This document shows, in pieces, positions 17,523 through 26,159 of a DNA stretch of 64,000 nt. How positions within the stretch are numbered: the first letter of the stretch is position 1; each line of letters opens with the position of its first letter. The position numbers and the translations under genes were made by a program. This stretch comes from Mycolicibacterium vulneris. Its GTDB lineage: Bacteria; Actinomycetota; Actinomycetes; Mycobacteriales; Mycobacteriaceae. The notes below the pieces were generated by a model that was not told the origin of the DNA, made no database searches, and saw only the letters and a list, made by a program, of their open reading frames with translations. The stretch spans positions 31,802 to 95,801 of the forward strand of contig NZ_NCXM01000028.1 in NCBI RefSeq assembly GCF_002104765.1, read 5' to 3'.

Positions 17523-17825
17523 GTGGCGAAGGTGAAGATCAAGCCACTCGAGGACAAGATTCTCGTGCAGGCCAACGAGGCCGAGACCACGACCGCGTCT
17601 GGTCTGGTCATTCCTGACACCGCCAAGGAGAAGCCGCAGGAAGGCACCGTCGTCGCAGTCGGCCCCGGCCGGTGGGACGAAGACGGCGCGAAGCGCATCC
17701 CGCTGGACGTCTCGGAAGGCGACACCGTCATCTACAGCAAGTACGGCGGCACCGAGATCAAGTACGGCGGCGAGGAGTACCTGATCCTGTCGGCACGCGA
17801 CGTGCTGGCTGTCGTCTCCAAGTAA
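17523..17825 (+). CDS. groES: Co-chaperonin GroES
   Basis: A 100-residue protein with the GroES fold: KIKPLEDKILVQ at the start, a mobile loop (about 17-35, ETTTASGLVIP), and GDTVIYSKYGGTEIKY. The start GTG 17523 gives the canonical length and has GGAGGG 8 bases upstream; earlier in-frame starts from 17457 would add residues encoded by leader sequence. It is the first gene of the operon with groEL1, under the CIRCE element. Confidence 0.97.
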   Translation: MAKVKIKPLEDKILVQANEAETTTASGLVIPDTAKEKPQEGTVVAVGPGRWDEDGAKRIPLDVSEGDTVIYSKYGGTEIKYGGEEYLILSARDVLAVVSK

Positions 17826-17835
17826 TAACCGTGTT

Positions 17836-17881
17836 CCGCCCCGGCGATCCCCGCGCTTTGCGTGGGTGATTTCCGGGGCGG
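17836..17881 (+). other. Stem-loop between groES and groEL1
   Basis: CCGCCCCGG (17836-17844) pairs perfectly with CCGGGGCGG (17873-17881), and an inner imperfect stem lies around a CTTTG loop. There is no T-run, so it is not a classical terminator. It may set the groES:groEL1 ratio by processing or stabilising the mRNA. Confidence 0.6.
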
Positions 17882-17905
17882 CATGCGTTTGGGTGAAGGA
17901 GCCTG

Positions 17906-19522
<1,617 letters not shown>

Positions 19523-19535
19523 GTAGTGCCGAAGA

Positions 19536-19567
19536 AACACCCCCGGCCTGATGGCCGGGGGTGTTTT
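19536..19567 (+). terminator. Rho-independent terminator after groEL1
   Basis: AACACCCCCGGCC, loop TGAT, and GGCCGGGGGTGTT form a 13-bp perfect stem ending in a T-run. It lies 14 bases after the groEL1 stop and is one of the clearest terminators in the window. Confidence 0.92.
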
Positions 19568-19577
19568 GCATTCAGGG

Positions 19578-19633
19578 TTGACAGCGCGGCCGAACCCGGC
19601 ACAATGTGATGCACGTCATATGACCACTGGTCA
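19578..19633 (+). promoter_or_regulatory. Sigma-70-type promoter with downstream operator-like palindrome
   Basis: TTGACA (19578-19583), 16 bases, CACAAT (19600-19605) is a strong SigA-type promoter. It is followed at 19621-19633 by TGACCA-C-TGGTCA, a perfect inverted repeat placed just after the expected transcription start, where a repressor would block. It serves the diiron gene at 19658. Confidence 0.7.
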
Positions 19634-19657
19634 CACCGGGCAGAAAGGCGGCCGCGC

Positions 19658-20758
19658 ATGACCACGAGGGACAAGTACACCGAAGTGCCCGCGCCCTACT
19701 CATGGGAGGTCCCCAGTGCCGGTGACGCGCGCTTTACCTGGGAGTACGACGACGGGCGCGCCCGGCTGCTTTCCCTCTACCAAAAGGGGAAGGACAAGCA
19801 GTGGGATGCCCAGTCGCGCATCGACTGGGCGCAAGACGTCGACCCGATGAACCCGGTCGGGCTGCCTGACGAGTTCCATCCGCTGTTCGGCAGTCCGATG
19901 TGGGACTCCGCAGACGACGCACGTCGCGCCGAGATGCGCCAGCACTTCCAGGCCTGGCAGCTCTCGCAGTTCCTGCATGGGGAGCAGGGTGCGATGGTGT
20001 GCGCGGCCAAGATCGTCGAGGTCGTCCCGGACCTGGACGCGAAGTTCTACGCGGCCACCCAGACCATGGACGAGGCCCGGCACGTCGAGGCGTTCTCGCG
20101 GTTCCTGCAGGACAAGGTCGACGTGGTCTACCCGATCAACAAGCACCTGACCGCATTGCTCGACGACACATTGCGCGACTCGCGCTGGGACATGCCCTAC
20201 CTGGGCATGCAAGTCCTCATCGAAGGGCTGGCGCTCGCCGCCTTCGGGGTGCTGCGTGACATGTCGGCGCCGGGCTCACTGGCCAAGTCCGTGCTGGCTT
20301 ATGTCATGCAGGACGAGGCCAGGCATGTCGCGTTCGGCCGAATCTCGCTGAAGGACTATTACTCCGCACTGACCGAGGCCGAGCGGGACGAGCGCGAAGA
20401 GTTCGTCGTGGACGACTGTTACCTGATGCGCGACCGGTTCCGCGGCGAGGAGGTCTTCGAGACCCTGGGCATGGACGTCAAAGCGTGTGCCGAGTGGGTC
20501 GACACGTCGCCGCTGATGATCCAGTTCCGCTCGCACCTGTTCAGCCGGATCGTGCCGATCGTCAAGGACATCGGGTTGTGGGGCGACAAGGTGCAGGGGG
20601 CCTTCAGGGACATGGGTGTGCTCGACATGGCCGGCTCCGACATCGAGGCGTTGATGAAGGCCGACGAGGATCAGGCCGCCGCGCTGGACCAGGCACACGC
20701 CGAGATGGCCGCCCGAGCCGTCGAGGTGGACGAGGTGATCGCGGCGGGCGCGAGCTGA
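19658..20758 (+). CDS. Ferritin-like diiron oxygenase-type protein
   Basis: A 366-residue helical protein with a full carboxylate-bridged diiron set: Glu109 (HGEQ), Glu139 and His142 (EARH), Glu189 (IEG), Glu220 and His223 (EARH). This pattern is shared by AurF-type N-oxygenases, R2-like oxidases and related ferritin-like oxygenases; the sequence does not let me choose among them. A soluble cytoplasmic oxygenase is likely. AAAGGCGG lies 9 bases before ATG 19658. It has its own promoter after the groEL1 terminator and opens an accessory block absent from M. tuberculosis at this position. Confidence 0.72.
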   Translation: MTTRDKYTEVPAPYSWEVPSAGDARFTWEYDDGRARLLSLYQKGKDKQWDAQSRIDWAQDVDPMNPVGLPDEFHPLFGSPMWDSADDARRAEMRQHFQAWQLSQFLHGEQGAMVCAAKIVEVVPDLDAKFYAATQTMDEARHVEAFSRFLQDKVDVVYPINKHLTALLDDTLRDSRWDMPYLGMQVLIEGLALAAFGVLRDMSAPGSLAKSVLAYVMQDEARHVAFGRISLKDYYSALTEAERDEREEFVVDDCYLMRDRFRGEEVFETLGMDVKACAEWVDTSPLMIQFRSHLFSRIVPIVKDIGLWGDKVQGAFRDMGVLDMAGSDIEALMKADEDQAAALDQAHAEMAARAVEVDEVIAAGAS

Positions 20759-20769
20759 TCCAGGGGAAA

Positions 20770-21561
20770 TTACGTCGCGACGGCGCGGACGAACGCATCG
20801 GCGAGAACTTCTGTGGCGGTGTCGATTTCGGGCAGCGGCCACGCGACGACATTCGGCAAAACCGGTCGGGTCAGCAGGTGGATCATGATGGGTCCCAGGA
20901 GTAGCTGGGCCAGTAGCGGCATGGGCAACTCGCGGATGCGTCCGGCACGGATCTCGGCTTCGAACCAGCGACCGAGCACGCCGAGCATGCGCGGGGCGCC
21001 GTAGGCCGCCAGCGATTGCACGGCGGGACTTGTCGGCCGTGCGAAGGCCTCGGCGAATATCGCTGGGGCGACGCGGGGTTCGCGGCTCAGCGCGTTCGCC
21101 ACGGTCCGGTAGAACCCCCGCACCGTTTCGGGCAGCTCACCGTCGGCACCCGCGAGGTATTCCTCGATGTCGCGGACCGGGCTGTGCTGCTCGAAGACCG
21201 CTCGCATCAACTCGTCGCGCCCGCCGAACACCGCGTGCAAGCTGTAGACCGAGCAATGTGCCCGAGCGGCAACGGCTTCCAATGTTGCTGCGGCAAGGCC
21301 GGATTCGCCGATCAACGACGCGGCGGCGGCCACGGCACGGATGCGGACGGGGGGCAGGCCGCCGGGGTCGACTCCGGCGGCGCGGATGGCCTCGTTCAGG
21401 GCGGTGCGTGAGCCGCCGAAGCGGCGCAACAGGGTGCTTCGCGAGATCCCGGCCTCGGTGGCGATCCTGGCGACGGAAACGTCGGCCACGTCCTTGCCCA
21501 GCTTTTCCGCGGCGCGCAGTGCGGCCTCCACCACCTGGGGCGGCGACACCTGCCGAGCCAT
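20770..21561 (-). CDS. TetR-like regulator with two tandem HTH motifs
   Basis: A 263-residue protein. Two successive TetR_N-like units are visible: residues 8-60 with VSVARIATEAGISRSTLLRRFGG, and about 74-125 with ATLEAVAARAHCSVYSLHAVFGG followed by RDELMRAVFEQH. A TetR-type helical ligand domain (about 128-263) follows. Ordinary TetR proteins have one such unit. The start ATG 21561 has GGAGGGGGCGG upstream; an in-frame extension to 21624 is rejected. It is divergent from the FAD monooxygenase gene and probably controls it. Confidence 0.8.
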   Translation of the reverse strand: MARQVSPPQVVEAALRAAEKLGKDVADVSVARIATEAGISRSTLLRRFGGSRTALNEAIRAAGVDPGGLPPVRIRAVAAAASLIGESGLAAATLEAVAARAHCSVYSLHAVFGGRDELMRAVFEQHSPVRDIEEYLAGADGELPETVRGFYRTVANALSREPRVAPAIFAEAFARPTSPAVQSLAAYGAPRMLGVLGRWFEAEIRAGRIRELPMPLLAQLLLGPIMIHLLTRPVLPNVVAWPLPEIDTATEVLADAFVRAVAT

Positions 21562-21638
21562 ACCGCCCCCTCCACCGCTATGAACGTTACTTGATGTAGC
21601 CTGCAATTCTATTCCACACTCCATGAGGAGTCGCGACC

Positions 21639-22847
21639 ATGACGCAAGTGATGGAGACCCAGGTGTGCGTTGCCGGCGGCGGGCCGGCCGGCATGGTGCA
21701 CGCCCTCCTGCTCGCCCGGGCCGGAATCCGGGTCGTCGTCCTGGAAAAGCACAACGACTTCCTGCGCGACTTCCGCGGTGACACCGTGCACCCGACCACC
21801 CTGCGGATCATGGACGAGCTGGGGTTTATCGACGAGTTCCTGCGGTTGCCGCACACCAAGATCGACCGCGTCGCCTTCGACACCGACGGCTCGATTCGCA
21901 CCTTCGGCAACTTCAAGGTCCTCAAGTGGCTCGGTTTCAGGCAGCCCTATATCGCCATGATGCCGCAGTGGGACTTTCTCGACTTCATAGCCGAAAAGGC
22001 GTCTGCCTACCCCGAATTCACCCTGGTCCGCAATGCGGAGGTCACCGACCTGGTATTCGACGGCGACCGGGTGACCGGGGTGCGCACGCCGAATCTGGAG
22101 GTGCGTGCCGAGCTGGTGGTAGCCGCGGACGGACGCAAGTCGGCGGTGCGCGCGGCGGCGGGGCTGCAGATCGCCGCGGCGCACTCGCCGATGGACGTGC
22201 TGTGGTTCCGGTTGAAGTGGCGCCCCGGTGACCCTCAGGAATTGTTCGGCGTGGCCCGTAAAGGCCTGATGATGGTCATGATCTACCGGGGCGACTATTG
22301 GCAAGTCGCCTATCTGATGCCAAAGGGCTCGAATCCCCGCGGCGGATCACTGGAGGAGTTCAAGGAGCGGATGGTCACCGCGCAGCCGCGGCTGCGCGAG
22401 CATGTCGATGACCTGAGCTCGTGGGACGACACCAGCGAGCTCGACGTGCGAGTGGACCGGCTCGAGGCGTGGTGGCGTACCGGGTTGCTGTGCATCGGCG
22501 ATGCCGCGCATGCCATGTCGCCGGCCGGCGGCGTCGGAATCAACCTCGCCGTCGCCGATGCGGTGGCCGCGGCCAACATCTTGTGCGCTCCGCTTCGCGG
22601 TGGTCGGCTGACCGACAAAGATCTCGCCAGGGTGCAGCGGCGACGCGAACTGCCCACCCGTATCGTCCAGGCTTTTCAGGTGCTCGTGCAGGACAATGTG
22701 GTCGCTCCCAATCTGAACGGTGACTTGTCCCCGATTCGCGTGCCGAAGATCGTGGGATTCGGTCCACTGCAAGCGATTCCGCCGATTTTGGTCGGTCGCG
22801 GTTTCCGTCCGGAGCATGTCCGTACGCCCGACGTGCACGCCGTCTAG
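21639..22847 (+). CDS. FAD-dependent aromatic monooxygenase (PHBH family)
   Basis: A 402-residue flavoprotein hydroxylase. The N-terminal GGGPAGMVHALLLARAG Rossmann motif, the DG motif in VVAADGRKS (about 164-172), and the GDAAHAMSPAGGVGINLAVADA flavin motif (about 287-308) are all present and in order. Family members hydroxylate phenolic rings or decyclise aromatic acids using NAD(P)H and O2. The substrate is not evident. CATGAGGAGTCGCGACC upstream provides an AGGAG ribosome site. It is divergent from the tandem-HTH regulator with a 77-base shared promoter region. Confidence 0.88.
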   Translation: MTQVMETQVCVAGGGPAGMVHALLLARAGIRVVVLEKHNDFLRDFRGDTVHPTTLRIMDELGFIDEFLRLPHTKIDRVAFDTDGSIRTFGNFKVLKWLGFRQPYIAMMPQWDFLDFIAEKASAYPEFTLVRNAEVTDLVFDGDRVTGVRTPNLEVRAELVVAADGRKSAVRAAAGLQIAAAHSPMDVLWFRLKWRPGDPQELFGVARKGLMMVMIYRGDYWQVAYLMPKGSNPRGGSLEEFKERMVTAQPRLREHVDDLSSWDDTSELDVRVDRLEAWWRTGLLCIGDAAHAMSPAGGVGINLAVADAVAAANILCAPLRGGRLTDKDLARVQRRRELPTRIVQAFQVLVQDNVVAPNLNGDLSPIRVPKIVGFGPLQAIPPILVGRGFRPEHVRTPDVHAV

Positions 22848-22854
22848 TGGGGTG

Positions 22855-23256
22855 TCATAGCCCGATGATGACGATGACCACGCCGGCGATCGACGCCACT
22901 GCGAGCGACAGCAACAGAAAGCTGACGATCCACTCCTTTGGCGCTGAGGCCTCGTGGTCGCCCGCCGCGATCGGCGCTAGTTTGCGGCCGGCGCCCCATG
23001 CCGCCGCGAGCAGGGTTGCCAGCCAGTTCGTGTAGGCGGCGTACACGATCAGCACCGCCGCCGTGACTGCCCACGCGTGGGGCAGGTGGATGTGCGGCCA
23101 GAGCAGGCCGAGCAGCACGAGGAACATGCCGTTGAGGACGGCTTCGAGGTGACTCGACAGCCCCATGCGCGGGTTCTTGAGCGCGGCGACGGCGAACCCG
23201 GTGAGCAGTCCGAGCAGGAACAGGACCAGCCCGAGCGTGAACAGCAGTGTCTGCAT
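22855..23256 (-). CDS. Four-helix membrane protein, hydroxylaminobenzene-mutase/styrene-oxide-isomerase-like
   Basis: A 133-residue protein with four membrane helices (about 3-25, 40-58, 62-88, 107-132). The segment RMGLSSHLEAVLNGMFLVLLG and the later YTNWLATLLAA resemble the small membrane isomerases typified by hydroxylaminobenzene mutase and styrene oxide isomerase. Those enzymes rearrange aryl hydroxylamines or epoxides. The assignment is from memory of the family pattern and needs a profile search. AAGGTG lies 5 bases before ATG 23256. Confidence 0.55.
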   Translation of the reverse strand: MQTLLFTLGLVLFLLGLLTGFAVAALKNPRMGLSSHLEAVLNGMFLVLLGLLWPHIHLPHAWAVTAAVLIVYAAYTNWLATLLAAAWGAGRKLAPIAAGDHEASAPKEWIVSFLLLSLAVASIAGVVIVIIGL

Positions 23257-23310
23257 GCCAGCACCTTAAAGGCCTCTGGCCGCGGGCGCGTTTGATTGCC
23301 GGCGACGAAG

Positions 23311-23742
23311 ATGGCTCGCATGGGTAGGCCGATATTTTCTGTCACTCCCGGCTATGGCGACCATCAGCTGCGGAAGTTCCACTATTCACAAGTCGTGAGG
23401 TACGGGGACCTAGTAGAGACCGCCGGTCAAGGCGGTTGGGACGAGCACTGGCGCTATCCCGAGTCAGTGCGCGACCAAGTCGTTCAGGCCTTCGACAATG
23501 TCGAACGGACATTGGCGACAGCCGGAGCCTCCTGGCGCGACGTGGTGCACGTGCACTCCTACCACCTGCCGGACGCGGACGGCCAGATCGGGTCCGAGCA
23601 CCTGGACACCATGGTCGAACAGTTCCGTCGGCGCATGGGCGACCGCGCGCCCTTGTGGACATGCATCGGCGTCGCCGCTTTGGCGAGTCCGAAGATGCGC
23701 GTCGAGATTCAAGCCACCGCCATCCTTGCGGACCAAGACTGA
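23311..23742 (+). CDS. RidA/YjgF family protein
   Basis: A 143-residue RidA-type protein with YSQVVRYGDLVETAGQGGWD at the N-terminus and the active-site arginine in MRVEIQATAI near the C-terminus. Family members hydrolyse reactive enamines and imines; some act as 2-aminomuconate deaminases in aminophenol breakdown. The start is uncertain: TTG 23296, ATG 23311 and ATG 23320 are all in frame and none has a good Shine-Dalgarno. It lies in the accessory block between groEL1 and whiB3. Confidence 0.8.
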   Translation: MARMGRPIFSVTPGYGDHQLRKFHYSQVVRYGDLVETAGQGGWDEHWRYPESVRDQVVQAFDNVERTLATAGASWRDVVHVHSYHLPDADGQIGSEHLDTMVEQFRRRMGDRAPLWTCIGVAALASPKMRVEIQATAILADQD

Positions 23743-23774
23743 GCGGAGTGGTCGACGAGGTCGTCGACGAGGAC

Positions 23775-23971
23775 GCCGCGATCACACCGCAGGCCAACCG
23801 CTTGCCGGACTCTGCCGTGGGGGCGGTGCTGCCCAGATTGTCCGCGGTCTGGTGGATGATCAGCGCGGTGCCCGAGCTGTTCCTCAGGTCGGCGGAGGTG
23901 AACGCATTACTGGTGGTGACCAGTTTCGCGGAGCCGTCGGAGCGCACCTGCAAGGCAGTCAGGTCGCCCTT
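23775..23971 (-). pseudogene. Relic of a Cu,Zn superoxide dismutase gene (sodC)
   Basis: On the minus strand the frame reads KGDLTALQVRSDGSAKLVTT, then SNAFTSADL, then GTALIIHQTADNLGS, and ends GKRLACGVI. These match the C-terminal third of mycobacterial SodC: the copper-ligand histidine in IIHxxADN, the active-site arginine in GKR and the disulfide cysteine. The N-terminal two thirds, with the HxH copper site, are missing; the 5' side runs into whiB3. The frame does not stop after CGVI but continues across the RidA gene, so the ending is also damaged. It is not functional. Confidence 0.75.
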
Positions 23972-23997
23972 CGGCGGCCGTTGGGCCGTAAGCGTTC

Positions 23998-24306
23998 TCA
24001 GGCCGAGCGGCGGATGGTGCGACCGCGCCCGATGTCGCCCTTGAGCAGCAGGTCGCGTTCGGACTCCGACAGACCGCCCCAAACCCCGTAGGGCTCACCG
24101 ACTTCGAGGGCGTGCGAGCGGCACTCCTGGATCACCGGGCACTTCCGGCACATTTCCTTCGCGCGCTGCTCGCGTTGCATGCGGGCCCGGCCGCGCTCAC
24201 CGTCGGGGTGGAAGAACATCGATGAGTCAACGCCGCGGCACAAGCCCTGCAGTTGCCAATTCCAGATGTCGGCGTTGGGTCCAGGTAGCTGTTCCGGCTG
24301 TGGCAT
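23998..24306 (-). CDS. whiB3: Redox-responsive transcription factor WhiB3
   Basis: A 102-residue iron-sulfur regulator. The four cluster ligands are Cys23, Cys53, Cys56 and Cys62 (C-x29-C-x2-C-x5-C), followed by the turn GVWGGLSESER and the basic tail KGDIGRGRTIRR that contacts DNA. WhiB3 senses NO and O2 through its 4Fe-4S cluster, binds SigA and controls lipid production. GAGAGG lies about 9 bases before ATG 24306. The gene is divergent from the helical-repeat gene at 24666, as in M. tuberculosis (Rv3416/Rv3415c). Confidence 0.97.
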   Translation of the reverse strand: MPQPEQLPGPNADIWNWQLQGLCRGVDSSMFFHPDGERGRARMQREQRAKEMCRKCPVIQECRSHALEVGEPYGVWGGLSESERDLLLKGDIGRGRTIRRSA

Positions 24307-24665
24307 TGGTTCGTTCCCTCTCTGTACCGCTCGCTCGAGGTCAGGTTCGTGAAAGCGGTTGGGTGCAACTTAAATTAAGTGGAGTGGGGTCACCGATGAC
24401 TACCCGTCATGCGTAGACGTTAGGGCGGACGGTGAATTTCCGTCAATAGGCACTTAGCCCGGCAAAGTATGTGCGCTATGGAGCAGAATTAACTTTGCGT
24501 TCACCTCGAAGGAAATGGTGAAGCCCATGCCGTGCTACCAGGCAGTTGACCGAAACGAGATTTCCCAGCTCAGCGCCGGGGAGGGGGATAAGGCGACTTT
24601 ATCCATGGGCTATAGTGATTAACGGTTCGGTAACATGAAGACCACAAACTGTTTACTACATCATT
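24307..24665. other. Divergent promoter region between whiB3 and the helical-repeat gene
   Basis: These 359 bases hold no gene I can support. The sequence is much richer in A and T than its surroundings, as expected for a regulated intergenic region. I saw no clear dyad and no PhoP-type direct repeat, although PhoP control of whiB3 is known in M. tuberculosis. Confidence 0.6.
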
Positions 24666-25490
24666 GTGATTGAAACTCGTCACACTTCCTTGATTGGGCG
24701 GCGGTTGGCCGACGTCGCCTTCGGGGGTCTGCCCGGCAGCTGGCCGCTGCCGTCGGCGACGACACCGACCCAGCTGTGGCTGCGCGCCGTCGCGGCCGGG
24801 GGACAGGGTCGCTACGGCGCCGCCTTCCGCGACCTCGCGGTGCTGCGGCGCAGCGCGCCGGCCGGGCGGCTGGTGTCGTTGGGCATGAGCACCCACGGGT
24901 CGTTCCTGCGCCAACTCGGTTGGCACAGCGTGGCCCGAGGCTGGGACGGGCGCGCCCTGGCGCTGGCCGGCGACGACCCCGAGGCTCGCGCCGACGCCCT
25001 CATCGGGCTGGCCGCCGACGCGTTGGGCGTCGGGCGCTTCGCGGCCGCGGCGGCGCTGCTGGAGCGCACCGATCCGCTGCTGGCGTCGCCGAAATCCGCG
25101 GTGCCCGACCGGCTGCTGGTGCGCCGGCGCTGGGTGGCCGCCGAGCTCGCGATGGCCCGCGGCGACGGCGCCGCCGCCGTCCGGCACGCCGGAGAAGGCG
25201 TCGAGCTGGCGGCGGCCATGACCGTCGCGTCGCCGCGGCACCGGGTCAAAAGCGACGTGGTGCTGGCCGCCGCGCTGTGCTGCGCGGGCAACCTCGAGCG
25301 CGCCCGCACGGTCGCCGACGCCGCGCTGGCGACCACCGGCGAATTAGGGCTGCTACCACTTCGTTGGGCGCTGGCCTGCTTGCTGATCGATATCGAAAGT
25401 GTCACGTTTCCAGCACATCAGCTGCACGAAATCCGAGATGTCTGCGCAGGCCAGGTGCGGCGCGCCGGTGGAACGTGGCGTTCCGCTTAA
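24666..25490 (+). CDS. Helical-repeat (TPR-like) protein, Rv3415c-type
   Basis: A 274-residue alanine-rich protein made of paired helices: GRYGAAFRDLAVLRR, DPEARADALIGLAADALGVGRFAAAAALL, and GNLERARTVADAAL look like degenerate TPR units. No catalytic motif or signal peptide is visible. The start is GTG 24666. The conserved position between whiB3 and sigD suggests the equivalent of Rv3415c, whose function is unknown to me. Confidence 0.75.
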   Translation: MIETRHTSLIGRRLADVAFGGLPGSWPLPSATTPTQLWLRAVAAGGQGRYGAAFRDLAVLRRSAPAGRLVSLGMSTHGSFLRQLGWHSVARGWDGRALALAGDDPEARADALIGLAADALGVGRFAAAAALLERTDPLLASPKSAVPDRLLVRRRWVAAELAMARGDGAAAVRHAGEGVELAAAMTVASPRHRVKSDVVLAAALCCAGNLERARTVADAALATTGELGLLPLRWALACLLIDIESVTFPAHQLHEIRDVCAGQVRRAGGTWRSA

Positions 25491-25556
25491 AACGGCCCTC
25501 CGCCCGTTATTGTCATTTCGTTAGTTAGCCCGGTTGGCCCGCGATGTGTCCGCTTC

Positions 25557-25582
25557 GTAACGTTGGAGATATCACCGTCGAT
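25557..25582 (+). promoter_or_regulatory. Probable SigD-dependent autoregulatory promoter
   Basis: GTAACG (25557-25562), 16 bases, CGAT (25579-25582) fits the -35/-10 pattern reported for M. tuberculosis SigD (GTAACGCT-N16-CGAT). It sits at the 5' end of sigD itself and overlaps the candidate ATG at 25581. Confidence 0.65.
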
Positions 25583-26159
25583 GACAATTCCAGCAGGGGA
25601 ACGTCTCGACGCTGTGGTCGCCCAAGCCGTTACCGGAGACCACAACGCATTGAGGGAGGTGCTGGAGACCATCCGTCCGATCGTCGTGCGATATTGCCGA
25701 GCGCGTGTCGGCACCGTCGATCGGGGTGGCCTGTCAGCGGATGACGTGGCACAGGAGGTGTGCTTGGCGACTATCACGGCGCTGCCGCGTTATCGCGATC
25801 GCGGGCGTCCCTTCCTGGCCTTCCTGTACGGCATAGCGGCCCACAAGGTCGCAGACGCCCACCGGGCCGCCGGACGCGACCTCGCCTATCCCACCGAAAC
25901 GATTCCCGACCGCTGGTCGAACGACGCTGGACCCGAACAGCTTGCGATTGAAGCCGATTCGGTGAGCCGGATGAGCGAACTGCTCGAGATCCTGCCCGCC
26001 AAGCAGCGCGAGATCCTGATCCTGCGCGTCGTCGTCGGGCTGTCCGCCGAGGAGACCGCGGCCGCGGTCGGCAGTACCACCGGGGCGGTCCGGGTCGCCC
26101 AGCACCGCGCGCTGTCGCGGCTGAAGTCCGAAATGATTGCGGCAGGTGACTGTGCCTGA
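25563..26159 (+). CDS. sigD: ECF RNA polymerase sigma factor SigD
   Basis: A sigma factor of up to 198 residues. Region 2 includes LSADDVAQEVCLATITALPRYRDRGRPFLAFLYGIAAHKVAD-type sequence (about 55-100), and region 4 has LPAKQREILILRVVVGLSAEETA followed by the HTH VGSTTGAVRVAQHRALSRL. Candidate starts are TTG 25563, ATG 25581 and GTG 25614. The SigD-like promoter overlaps the first two, so transcripts from it would need the third; another upstream promoter could use the earlier ones. rsdA follows with overlapping stop and start, giving sigma and anti-sigma coupling. Confidence 0.95.
   Translation: MEISPSMTIPAGERLDAVVAQAVTGDHNALREVLETIRPIVVRYCRARVGTVDRGGLSADDVAQEVCLATITALPRYRDRGRPFLAFLYGIAAHKVADAHRAAGRDLAYPTETIPDRWSNDAGPEQLAIEADSVSRMSELLEILPAKQREILILRVVVGLSAEETAAAVGSTTGAVRVAQHRALSRLKSEMIAAGDCA

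Noticed and set aside
24307..24665. PhoP-type direct repeats upstream of whiB3
   Set aside because: I looked for a TCACAGC-N4-TCACAGC-like repeat and saw only isolated TCAC motifs.
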